A stretch of DNA of 8,653 nucleotides. Origin: Caldisericaceae bacterium. Lineage in GTDB: Bacteria > Caldisericota > Caldisericia > Caldisericales > Caldisericaceae. The stretch lies in NCBI GenBank assembly GCA_026987225.1, contig JALSNB010000242.1:1-8653 (forward strand), written 5' to 3'. The position numbers and the translations under genes were made by a program. Below, piece after piece: positions 1 through 6,535 of the stretch; within the stretch, counting starts at the first letter, position 1; each line of letters starts with the position of its first letter. The notes beneath the pieces were generated by a model that was not told where the DNA came from, made no database searches, and saw nothing but the letters and a program-made list of their open reading frames with translations.

Positions 1-1135
1 TGACATCACCGTCTTTTACGGCCTCTATTGCACGATCGGCAAGTTCCTTCATTTTCAAAAACCACTGCTCGGAAACAAGCGGCTCTATAACCGTTCCGCA
101 GCGTGAGCAATGTCCGACGGAGTTTTCATAATCCTCTTCTTTTATTAGGAAACCTTCCTTCTTCAAGTCTTCAACGATTGCCTTTCTGCACTGCTCGGTT
201 GTAAGTCCTTCGTATTTTTTCGGCACATTCACCATTTTTGCCCTGTCGTTAATTACGGTGATAAATTCCAAATTATGTCTTTTTGCTATCTCAAAATCGT
301 CTGCCGAATGCGAAGGTGTTACTTTTACGGCACCCGTCCCGAATTCCATATCAACCGCACTATCGGATACAATGGGAATTTCCCTTCCTACTATCGGTAA
401 AATCAGCATCTTTCCCACATCATTTTTGTAACGCTCGTCCTCGGGGTTAACGGCAACCGCCGTATCGCCAAGCATCGTCTCGGGACGCGTCGTTGCAACA
501 ACTATATAACGGTCCGGTTCGTCTTTAAACGGATACTTGATATAGTAAAGTTTACTTTTCGTCGGAATGTAATCCACTTCTATATCGGATATCGCCGTGT
601 GGCAGTGCGGGCACCAATTGATAATTCTTTCCCCTTTGTAAAGAAGCCCTTCTTTATAATACCTCACGAAAGCCTCTTTTACGGCTTTTGCATAACCGTC
701 GTCAAGCGTAAAGCGCAATCTGTTCCAATCCGCGGAAGTGCCCAATTTCTTAAGTTGATTCACTATCGTGTTTCCGTACTCATTTTTCCATTTCCACACT
801 TCTTCGAGGAACTTTTCCCTACCTAATTCTTCGCGCTTTATGCCTTTTTTGAGGAGTTCCCTTTCCACTACGGACTGTGTTGCAATGCCGGCGTGGTCAA
901 TGCCCGGAAGCCATAACGTTTCTTTTCCGAGCATCCTGTTAAATCGAACGAAGACATCCTGTAATGTGAAATTCAATGCATGTCCAGTATGCAATTTTCC
1001 GGTAACGTTCGGAGGCGGCATCATAACAACAAACTTTTCTTTTCCGGGATTAGGCTTTGATGCAAAAAAATTGCCGTCTTCCCAGAATTTATATATTTTT
1101 TCTTCTACGTTTTTCGGATTGTAAGCTTTTTCCAT
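1..1135 (-). CDS. valS: Valyl-tRNA synthetase, N-terminal 378 residues (runs off left edge)
   Basis: Class Ia aminoacyl-tRNA synthetase that charges tRNA-Val in the cytoplasm and edits mischarged threonine. About 43% of a typical ~880-residue enzyme is present; the 3' part lies beyond position 1. Visible motifs: HIGH signature as HTGH at residues 49-52 after PPPNVTGKL; GIDHAGIATQ at 78-87; two CxxC pairs that probably bind zinc (C175/C178 and C343/C346); CP1 editing domain from about 195, with ATTRPETMLGD at 214-224 and KVT at 271-273. D280 aligns with the editing-site Asp279 of Thermus ValRS, so editing looks intact. The KMSKS loop is outside the window. The start at 1135 has AGGAG at 1142-1146, six bases upstream. 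That SD overlaps the TAG stop of the preceding PPC gene, so translation is probably coupled. No T-box leader fits in the 9-base gap. Confidence 0.97.
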   Translation of the reverse strand, partial: MEKAYNPKNVEEKIYKFWEDGNFFASKPNPGKEKFVVMMPPPNVTGKLHTGHALNFTLQDVFVRFNRMLGKETLWLPGIDHAGIATQSVVERELLKKGIKREELGREKFLEEVWKWKNEYGNTIVNQLKKLGTSADWNRLRFTLDDGYAKAVKEAFVRYYKEGLLYKGERIINWCPHCHTAISDIEVDYIPTKSKLYYIKYPFKDEPDRYIVVATTRPETMLGDTAVAVNPEDERYKNDVGKMLILPIVGREIPIVSDSAVDMEFGTGAVKVTPSHSADDFEIAKRHNLEFITVINDRAKMVNVPKKYEGLTTEQCRKAIVEDLKKEGFLIKEEDYENSVGHCSRCGTVIEPLVSEQWFLKMKELADRAIEAVKDGDV

Positions 1136-1144
1136 ATCTCACTC

Positions 1145-1570
1145 CTATGCGGGGTATAATCCCGTCAAGCCGTTTTTATCCTGCTTTCTGAGAAGTACTA
1201 TGTTATTGAGTTTTTGTATGAATATTTCGTTCGTATTGTTTACGACTGCAGAGACCAAATGCCCGCCGACAACGGTATGATCCTTTTTTGCAAGCGCCAC
1301 GTGTATGTGAATAATAGGATCTCCGTCATTTTCCGTAGTTGCGATATTTCCCTGCATGGAAACAAGCTCCACCGGTTGTTCTATTTCTTCCACAACGTAT
1401 TCCTTACCGTCCCAATAACCGATTTTCACATTCCTTAACATACCGATACCGTTCAGCAATATGGCAGATTCAACGGTATAATTTTTGCAAACGATTTTCA
1501 ATGAAGAGAAAAAATCCTCACCGTCTTCCATTCTTATTGCAATCAAATTATTCCCTTCTTTTATAATCAT
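1145..1570 (-). CDS. PPC/DUF296 domain protein, 141 aa
   Basis: Single-domain protein of the PPC family (plants and prokaryotes conserved, DUF296), the fold that in plants is joined to AT-hooks. Bacterial stand-alone members are small trimeric proteins of unknown function. The family signature is visible: HIHVALA at residues 88-94 and GGHL at 102-105. H88, H90 and H104 are the three histidines thought to bind a metal. The N-terminal strand with R13 and the segment around NGIGMLRNVKIGYWD (40-54) also fit. No AT-hook, signal peptide or membrane segment is present. The start at 1570 has AGGAGG at 1577-1582 with six-base spacing, and a sigma70-type promoter lies just upstream. It is the first gene of a unit with valS. 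Its stop lies within the valS SD. I do not infer a function beyond the family; DNA binding is not shown for bacterial forms. Confidence 0.9.
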   Translation of the reverse strand: MIIKEGNNLIAIRMEDGEDFFSSLKIVCKNYTVESAILLNGIGMLRNVKIGYWDGKEYVVEEIEQPVELVSMQGNIATTENDGDPIIHIHVALAKKDHTVVGGHLVSAVVNNTNEIFIQKLNNIVLLRKQDKNGLTGLYPA

Positions 1571-1595
1571 TGAATACCTCCTATTTCGTATATAA

Positions 1596-1613
1596 ATAAT
1601 GCGAATTCATTAT
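1596..1613. repeat. Small inverted repeat over the PPC-valS transcription start
   Basis: ATAATG and CATTAT form a perfect 6-base inverted repeat separated by CGAATT. It overlaps the -10 box and the predicted transcription start near 1602. It could be an operator half-site pair, but a 6-base AT-rich palindrome can easily arise by chance. Confidence 0.25.
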
Positions 1614-1636
1614 ACATGGTTGTTAAAATCAGTCAA
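1609..1636 (-). promoter_or_regulatory. Sigma70-type promoter of the PPC-valS unit
   Basis: Read on the minus strand, TTGACT (1636-1631), a 16-base spacer and a perfect TATAAT (1614-1609) form a near-consensus housekeeping promoter in the 81-base gap after the CBS gene. The predicted start near 1602 gives a leader of about 32 bases, including AGGAGG at 1582-1577. This suggests PPC and valS can be transcribed independently of the upstream glycogen and HD/CBS genes. No rho-independent terminator is evident before it, so read-through is also possible. Confidence 0.75.
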
Positions 1637-1651
1637 ACGTTTGGTACAAAT

Positions 1652-2383
1652 TCAGGCAAGTCCGTTATTCGCCCTGATTTCCATCTCCCTGTAAATTTCC
1701 CCGATATCAAAAAGGGTTATGATGCCAATCGGTTTGTTATTTTTACTGCCATTCTCACTGATAAGCACGGCTTCGATTTTCTTTCCGTTTCTATGGTATA
1801 TCTCAAACATCTCGGCAACTTTAAAAATATCCGTATCCTGTGAAACAAACTGCACGTTGTCCTTATGTTCCGCAAAACGCGCAACTTCGGAAATAGGAAT
1901 ATTCCCAAGCAGCTTGCCGTTATTTGCAGCAATAAATCTCACTATATCTTCCGCAGTTGCAAGAAACGAAAACGTATTTCCTTCATATACGGGTATTCTC
2001 GAAAAATTGTTATCGGCCATAAGATGCGCCACTTTTTCAATGCTCTCGTTTGCATCAACGGTTAAAACATCCTTTTGAAATTTGGGAAACACTTTCGGGG
2101 GCTCAACAAGCATTTGCCTTATTTTTTCGGCAAGATTTACGATGAACTCGGCAGGCTCCGCAATGATTTGATTCGTAGAGCGGTGCACAATTGCATTTCG
2201 CAGATCGCCTATCTGTTTCAAATCCTCCTCATATTCCCTAACGATTCTGTTAAATCTCGACGCACGCACAACAAGTTCGTGATAACCGACCCAATTCTCC
2301 TCATGAAGCATTACCCTTAAAATATGATCTATTTCGTTGTATGTACTGATAAACTTTTCCGCATTGTACAATCCATTATTCAT
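1652..2383 (-). CDS. HEPN-like domain fused to a CBS-domain pair, 243 aa
   Basis: Probably a cytoplasmic sensor protein. Residues 1-95 are largely helical and carry R62-N63-A-I-V-H67, which matches the Rx4-6H motif with a polar residue after Arg that is typical of HEPN ribonuclease or RNA-binding domains. Residues ~101-152 and ~160-232 form two CBS repeats. Each ends with the T-x2-D motif that usually contacts the ribose of adenine nucleotides (T143-A-E-D146 and T223-L-F-D226). By analogy with other sensor-effector proteins, nucleotide binding could control the N-terminal domain; this is inference. The start at 2383 overlaps the stop of the HD hydrolase gene (ATGA), with AGGAG at 2392-2396, so the two are translationally coupled. 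No MNT-type nucleotidyltransferase, the usual HEPN partner in toxin-antitoxin pairs, lies nearby. The CBS call is firm. The HEPN call rests on the motif and helical character only. Confidence 0.85.
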   Translation of the reverse strand: MNNGLYNAEKFISTYNEIDHILRVMLHEENWVGYHELVVRASRFNRIVREYEEDLKQIGDLRNAIVHRSTNQIIAEPAEFIVNLAEKIRQMLVEPPKVFPKFQKDVLTVDANESIEKVAHLMADNNFSRIPVYEGNTFSFLATAEDIVRFIAANNGKLLGNIPISEVARFAEHKDNVQFVSQDTDIFKVAEMFEIYHRNGKKIEAVLISENGSKNNKPIGIITLFDIGEIYREMEIRANNGLA

Positions 2384-2934
2384 AATCCGAGCTCCTCTGC
2401 AATATCCTGCATTGCCCTCAAGGAAATTTCAAAAAATTCGCTTAGCGGAATGTTCAGTTCGCTTTCGCAAGTTCTTATCTGTTCCCTGCTCGCCCCGGCA
2501 GCAAAACTTTTGTCCTTAAATTTCTTCTTCAAAGATTTTACCTTTACTGTAGCAAGTTTTTTATCCGGCATAACAAGCGCAACCGCTATGATAAATCCGG
2601 TTAAAGGATCCACGGCATACAAAGCTTTGTCAAGTAAACTCAGCCTCGGAAGCCCGTGCCTTTCGTTATGCACTTTCACCGCATAGACAACATCGTCGGG
2701 AAGTCCCATTTCTTTAAGCCAATCGGCGCCTATGAGGCTATGTTTGTCAGGATCTTCTTTTGTCACTTCGTAATCGATATCGTGCAATAAGCCCGCAATG
2801 CCCCATTTTTCTTCGTCTTCCCCCAATCTTTTCGCCACAGCACGCATTACGGCTTCCGTTGCAAGCATATGCTTAATCAAATGCTCGTCTTTCACACGCT
2901 TTTTGAGTTCTTCTAAAAGTTTGTCTCTGTTCAT
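2380..2934 (-). CDS. HD-superfamily hydrolase (COG2316 type), 184 aa
   Basis: Predicted metal-dependent phosphohydrolase of the HD superfamily; the substrate is unknown, though related HD enzymes act on nucleotides or phosphoesters. The metal ligands can be followed in order: H22, the H51-D52 doublet in LLHDIDYE, H65 in DKHSLIGA, H89 in VKVHNE, and D109 in LYAVDPLTGF. The block around KSLKKKFKDKSFAAG (133-147) is typical of this family in many anaerobes. Length is normal and no signal peptide is present. The start at 2934 has GGAGGTGA at 2938-2945 with good spacing. It follows the branching enzyme after 46 bases, with only a poor promoter candidate (TATACT without a -35) between, so it is likely read from the glgC operon. 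It overlaps the CBS gene by 4 bases (ATGA), which suggests matched amounts of both proteins. Confidence 0.9.
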   Translation of the reverse strand: MNRDKLLEELKKRVKDEHLIKHMLATEAVMRAVAKRLGEDEEKWGIAGLLHDIDYEVTKEDPDKHSLIGADWLKEMGLPDDVVYAVKVHNERHGLPRLSLLDKALYAVDPLTGFIIAVALVMPDKKLATVKVKSLKKKFKDKSFAAGASREQIRTCESELNIPLSEFFEISLRAMQDIAEELGL

Positions 2935-2980
2935 TCGTCACCTCCGGCATTTCTTTTGAAGTATATACGGAAATTTCTTT

Positions 2981-4579
2981 TTACATAGCGGCACGTTTTC
3001 TTCTGAAAATTTTATAGTCTATTTTAGGAAATATGCTGTCCTTTTTCTCCAAATACGATAAAAACGATTCGTCGATTCGGCCGCTGTTTACCATATCATA
3101 CAATGTAAGAAACGCATTCATATGAAATTTTTCCATCCGTTCCGAATAGTGAATCGCAGTGCCAACGCTGATCAGAAACGCCCAATCACTGCTCTGTGCC
3201 AAAAGCAGTTCCCTTGCCATTTGATTCAAAGCCCTTTTCTCAATAGGAGAAGGATTATCAACTCGTTCGGAAAGTGCGATCATCTTTTTCCCGAGAACGT
3301 GAAGATGAGGATAAATCCAATCCGTTTTTTCATTGAGCCAAACCTTAAAATAACCTCCGTCTCCCCACGTTGAAACCGCAGGGTCGGAAAGCTGGTTTAC
3401 AGGATATTTTTTCAGATAATTAAACGGAGTGATCGTTTCTATTTTTTTGGAGAAACGGAAAATTTTTCTCAAAAGCCGTTCGAGAAAATCGGGCCCTTCA
3501 AACCACCAATGCCCGAAAAGTTCCGTATCGAACGGAGCGACCATAATAGGCTCCCTGTCCATAACGGAAAGCAAATATTCCGCTTCCTTTTCTCTGTTAA
3601 ACATAAAATTACCGGCATGGATATCAGCCATTTCCAATGCTTTGTTTCTGTCATAAAGCTCTTTTTTACCGAGCGGAACTTTTCCGGTGATCCTATGCAT
3701 TTTAATTCCGGAATCAAATTTAAAACCTGCGGGGTGAAGGTACTTTTTCACGGATTCAAGCGGAATGTCATAAGCAATATCTCTGTAAAACTCCCTGTAA
3801 TTAAAATCTCCGGGATATCCTTCGTTTGCGCTCCACACCTGCTTCGAAGCTTCGGGATCCCTTCCGAAAAACGCAACCCCGTTTTTGCTTACAACAGGCG
3901 CATGAACGCCGTAAAGCGGAGAAGGGTTTGCATAAAGAATACCGTGCGTATCAACAAACGTAAAGAGAATCCCGTTATCTGACAAAATTTTGTCTATTCC
4001 GTCCGTATAGGCACATTCACCGAGCCATATCCCACGCGGCTTTTTCTCGAAAAACCTCTCGTATTCGCTTACTCCGACTTCTATTTGGACTTCTCTTGCC
4101 CGTTCGTTGAGTTCAAGGGGCAAAATTTCATGTGTCGCACTACACGTAATAATTTCGAGAAAACCCTCTTCCTGGAGCTTTTTAAAACCGGAAAGCACAT
4201 TTAACCCGAGCTCGTTTTCAAACAAATCCGAAAGCATGAGAAATCTGTCAAGGTAAAAGTTCAATATCTCCGATTCCTTTTTGTTATCCCTGCGCTTTAT
4301 TTCGGATTTGACAAGTTCTATACGGTTTTTAAGATAACGCACGTATCGCTCGGAAAGCAAAGGATCCGAAAGCATATTCATCAGAGGAGGCGTAACGGAC
4401 ATTGTAATTTCGTATTTTATACCTTCGTTTTTCAGTTTGTTAAAAACAATGTAAAGCGGCAAATAGGTTTCCGTTATCGCTTCGTACAACCAATTTTCCT
4501 CAAGAAAATATTCTTCCTCCGGATGCTTTACGAACGGCAGATGAGAGTGCAGGACAATTGCGAGGTAGCCTTTTTTCAT
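2981..4579 (-). CDS. GH57 1,4-alpha-glucan branching enzyme, 532 aa
   Basis: Cytoplasmic glycoside hydrolase family 57 enzyme with the DUF1957 C-terminal domain. It is expected to cut alpha-1,4 chains and re-attach them as alpha-1,6 branches during glycogen synthesis. Motifs in order: HSHLPF (11-16), ITCSATH (144-150), catalytic nucleophile E188 in WLGECAY, the conserved GYPGDFNYREFYRD stretch (254-267), acid/base D351 in FDTELFGHWWFEG, and STWGDGGYFKVWLN (403-416). Length matches the 520-570 residues of characterised members. Two differences from remembered relatives: GECAY rather than PECAY at the nucleophile, and VV at 229-230 where the flexible loop of tested enzymes carries a tyrosine important for branching. 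An amylase-like activity is therefore the main alternative. The start at 4579 overlaps the stop of the DUF4912 gene (ATGA), with AGGAG at 4589-4593. Confidence 0.92.
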   Translation of the reverse strand: MKKGYLAIVLHSHLPFVKHPEEEYFLEENWLYEAITETYLPLYIVFNKLKNEGIKYEITMSVTPPLMNMLSDPLLSERYVRYLKNRIELVKSEIKRRDNKKESEILNFYLDRFLMLSDLFENELGLNVLSGFKKLQEEGFLEIITCSATHEILPLELNERAREVQIEVGVSEYERFFEKKPRGIWLGECAYTDGIDKILSDNGILFTFVDTHGILYANPSPLYGVHAPVVSKNGVAFFGRDPEASKQVWSANEGYPGDFNYREFYRDIAYDIPLESVKKYLHPAGFKFDSGIKMHRITGKVPLGKKELYDRNKALEMADIHAGNFMFNREKEAEYLLSVMDREPIMVAPFDTELFGHWWFEGPDFLERLLRKIFRFSKKIETITPFNYLKKYPVNQLSDPAVSTWGDGGYFKVWLNEKTDWIYPHLHVLGKKMIALSERVDNPSPIEKRALNQMARELLLAQSSDWAFLISVGTAIHYSERMEKFHMNAFLTLYDMVNSGRIDESFLSYLEKKDSIFPKIDYKIFRRKRAAM

Positions 4580-5205
4580 TCCTCGTTTCTCCTATGAAAA
4601 CGCAAGTATTTAACCGTTTTTGCGGTCTTTTCCGTTTTCTTTTTCTTTTCTTCCAACTTTTTATTTGTTTCGGATTTTGCTTTGTATCTTTTCACTTTTC
4701 CTTTTTCAACGTCGATTTTAACCCATTTCACAGTTTTATCGCTCGAAGGTTTGCTAACGGGTACGGTAATTTCTTCGGATTGAACGATTTTTTTGAACCC
4801 TTTTCCGCTTTCAATCCCTATCACGGCTTTCAATTTTTTACCTTCCTCGACGTGCATATATCCGCTTCCGGAATCCGACATAACGGGAATCGTAACAACA
4901 GGTTTTCTGCCGTTTAAAAGTTTTAAAATCGGGTTTTTATCTTTTTTTTCTATTTCCCAGTGAACATAAACCGTGCCCGGCTCCTTGGGCAGAAGCTCCA
5001 AATGATTTTCACCGTACCGCTTCGGAAGGTTTTCCTTTTTCAGCAATTCTTCGAATTTTTTCATCTCCTTTATGGGTTTTTTCTTCTTCAAAATCGCATC
5101 TATCAGCTTTTCCTTGGACATCCTATGCCTTCCCTTTATGCCGTGCAATTTTGCAATTTTCAAAAGTTCTTTTTTTGTCATTTCTTCATACTTTTTTTGT
5201 TTCAT
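4576..5205 (-). CDS. DUF4912 protein with SAP/Rho-N-like N-terminus, 209 aa
   Basis: Protein of unknown function. Residues 9-40 (TKKELLKIAKLHGI...SKEKLIDAILKKK) form a two-helix element like SAP or Rho N-terminal domains, which often bind nucleic acid. Residues ~58-155 are a DUF4912 domain, recognised by LPKRYGENHLELLPKEP (60-76), the aromatic VHWEI (81-85) and SEEITVPV near 143-150. The tail (about 165-209) is rich in lysine and low in complexity. No signal peptide or membrane segment is seen. It sits between glgC (1-base overlap, TAATG) and the branching enzyme (4-base overlap, ATGA), with AGAGGT at 5211-5216 as SD. This tight placement suggests a role in glycogen metabolism, perhaps binding glucan or scaffolding enzymes; this is inference from position. 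DUF4912 genes next to GH57/DUF1957 genes are, as I recall, a recurring arrangement. Confidence 0.85.
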   Translation of the reverse strand: MKQKKYEEMTKKELLKIAKLHGIKGRHRMSKEKLIDAILKKKKPIKEMKKFEELLKKENLPKRYGENHLELLPKEPGTVYVHWEIEKKDKNPILKLLNGRKPVVTIPVMSDSGSGYMHVEEGKKLKAVIGIESGKGFKKIVQSEEITVPVSKPSSDKTVKWVKIDVEKGKVKRYKAKSETNKKLEEKKKKTEKTAKTVKYLRFHRRNEE

Positions 5206-6467
5206 TAAGCACCTCTCGGAAATTTATCTGAAAATTTATAACCCCTCGGTATGACGACAATACCCGAAGGGGATACGTGAAAATAATTTCTATCTCGCTC
5301 AAGATTAAGGCCAATGGATACATTATCGGGAATATTTACGAGTTTATCCACTATCACCCTTTTTAGTCGCACGTTTTTTCCGACAACGCAATCGTTAAAA
5401 ATAATGGAATCCTCGATATAAGAATCTTCATATATCTTTACGTTGGGAAATATTACGGAATGCTTTACAAGCGAGCCTATAATAATGGAGCCGTCTCCAA
5501 CAAGAGAGTTTATTGCATTCCCCTGTACCACTTTGCCATTTTTCTCGACGGACGCGAATTTTACCGGGGGAAACTGCCTCGCATGCGTGTATACCGGCCA
5601 ATCTTTATCGTACAAGTTCAGTTTCGGAATCGGAGAAATAAGATCCATGTTCGCCTCATAAAAAGAGTCTATTGTCCCCACGTCCTGCCAATATCTTTGA
5701 TTGCCTTTGCTGTCAACGAACCTGAACGCATAAACATTGTATTTGTGATGTATGGAATACGGGATAATGTCTTTTCCGAAATCGTGCGAAGACGTGGAAA
5801 TTTCGGCATCATGGGAGAGCAAATCGACAAGCGTATCGGCATTAAAAATATAAATACCCATGGAGGCAAGCGAAAAACCTTTTTTATCCGGAATCTCCGG
5901 AGGATTTTTCGGCTTTTCTTTAAAATCAAACACTCTGTTTTCGTCATTAATTTTCATAACGCCGAAAGCAGTTGCCTTTTCTTTTTTTACGACAACCGCA
6001 CCGACCGTTATATCGGCATTTGCACGTATATGAAATCCCAACATTTCTCTGTAATCCATTTGATATATATGATCTCCGGAAAGAACTATCACATATTCGG
6101 GCTTTTCCCTTTCGAGAAAGTATAAGTTTTGGTAAACCGCATCGGCCGTGCCGCTGTACCACCTCTCTCCGAATCTCTGCTGCGGCGGGACATTCATAAT
6201 GTATTCTCCGAACATACTACTCAGAAAGTTCCATCCAACGGAGAGGTGCCTGCTTAAAGAGGCCGATTTGTATTGCGTGGCAACAAGAATCTTTCTGAAA
6301 CCGGAGTTTACACAGTTGCTCAATGCAAAGTCAATAATTCTGTATTTGCCGCCAAAAGGCACCGCAGGTTTTGCACGCTCTTCGGTTAAGGGATAAAGCC
6401 TCTGTCCCTTTCCTCCTGCAAGCAAAAAAACCAATGTTTTTTTCACGTCTCTCGTCTTACATTTCAT
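5205..6467 (-). CDS. glgC: Glucose-1-phosphate adenylyltransferase (ADP-glucose pyrophosphorylase), 420 aa
   Basis: Makes ADP-glucose and pyrophosphate from ATP and glucose-1-phosphate, the committed and usually allosterically regulated step of bacterial glycogen synthesis. N-terminal nucleotidyltransferase domain: LAGGKGQRLYPLTEERAKPA (16-35), then GGKYRIIDFALSN (39-51), where K41 corresponds to the activator-site K39 of the E. coli enzyme. SGDHIYQMDY (130-139) carries metal-binding D132; FKEKP at 182-186 and YWQDVGTIDSFYEANMDL at 259-276 are also present. A left-handed beta-helix follows from about 310. The frame stays open upstream to 6623, but 6467 is chosen because AAGGAGG lies at 6473-6479 with five-base spacing, the length then matches the family, and the extra 52 residues would overlap the divergent gene. 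A glycogen synthase gene is not in the window. Confidence 0.97.
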   Translation of the reverse strand: MKCKTRDVKKTLVFLLAGGKGQRLYPLTEERAKPAVPFGGKYRIIDFALSNCVNSGFRKILVATQYKSASLSRHLSVGWNFLSSMFGEYIMNVPPQQRFGERWYSGTADAVYQNLYFLEREKPEYVIVLSGDHIYQMDYREMLGFHIRANADITVGAVVVKKEKATAFGVMKINDENRVFDFKEKPKNPPEIPDKKGFSLASMGIYIFNADTLVDLLSHDAEISTSSHDFGKDIIPYSIHHKYNVYAFRFVDSKGNQRYWQDVGTIDSFYEANMDLISPIPKLNLYDKDWPVYTHARQFPPVKFASVEKNGKVVQGNAINSLVGDGSIIIGSLVKHSVIFPNVKIYEDSYIEDSIIFNDCVVGKNVRLKRVIVDKLVNIPDNVSIGLNLERDRNYFHVSPSGIVVIPRGYKFSDKFPRGA

Positions 6468-6484
6468 TTTTTCCTCCTTGATCA

Positions 6485-6495
6485 ATTTTATCATA
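6485..6495 (-). promoter_or_regulatory. Candidate -10 region of the glgC operon
   Basis: In the 68-base divergent gap the minus strand holds two overlapping candidates: TATGAT (6495-6490) and an extended -10, TG-A-TAAAAT (TAAAAT at 6490-6485). The second would start transcription at the glgC SD itself, leaving a leader of about 11 bases. Neither has a clear -35. The region also holds the promoter of the divergent plus-strand gene, so the two may interfere. Confidence 0.4.
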
Positions 6496-6523
6496 AAGCA
6501 CTTTTTTAAAAAACTTTTGCGCA

Positions 6524-6529
6524 TATAAT
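6524..6529 (+). promoter_or_regulatory. -10 box placed for leaderless transcription of the MBL gene
   Basis: A perfect TATAAT ends six bases before the ATG at 6536, so the predicted transcription start falls on or next to the start codon. No SD-like sequence precedes the ATG, unlike most genes here. No convincing -35 is visible at 16-18 bases upstream (a T-run only). Confidence 0.6.
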
Positions 6530-6535
6530 TTTTGC

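Noticed and set aside
1145..1570. Calling the PPC protein a DNA-binding regulator of its own promoter
   Set aside because: There is no AT-hook or other DNA-binding motif, and the plant role does not transfer to stand-alone bacterial forms.
1136..1651. T-box riboswitch controlling valS
   Set aside because: valS follows the PPC gene by 9 bases, and the leader before the PPC gene is only about 30 bases, too short for a T-box.
1652..2934. Classical HEPN/MNT toxin-antitoxin pair
   Set aside because: The partner gene is an HD hydrolase with H22, H51-D52, H89 and D109, not a nucleotidyltransferase with a GSxxxG...DxD motif.
2935..2980. Promoter between the branching enzyme and the HD gene
   Set aside because: A TATACT is present but no -35 sits at proper spacing, so support is too weak to list.
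3509..3982. A 157-residue plus-strand open frame opposite the GH57 gene
   Set aside because: It lies wholly within conserved GH57 coding sequence and shows no recognisable domain.
5460..6125. A 221-residue open frame on the plus strand opposite glgC
   Set aside because: It is antisense to a clear GlgC, has no family motifs or SD, and its composition looks like a reverse-strand shadow.
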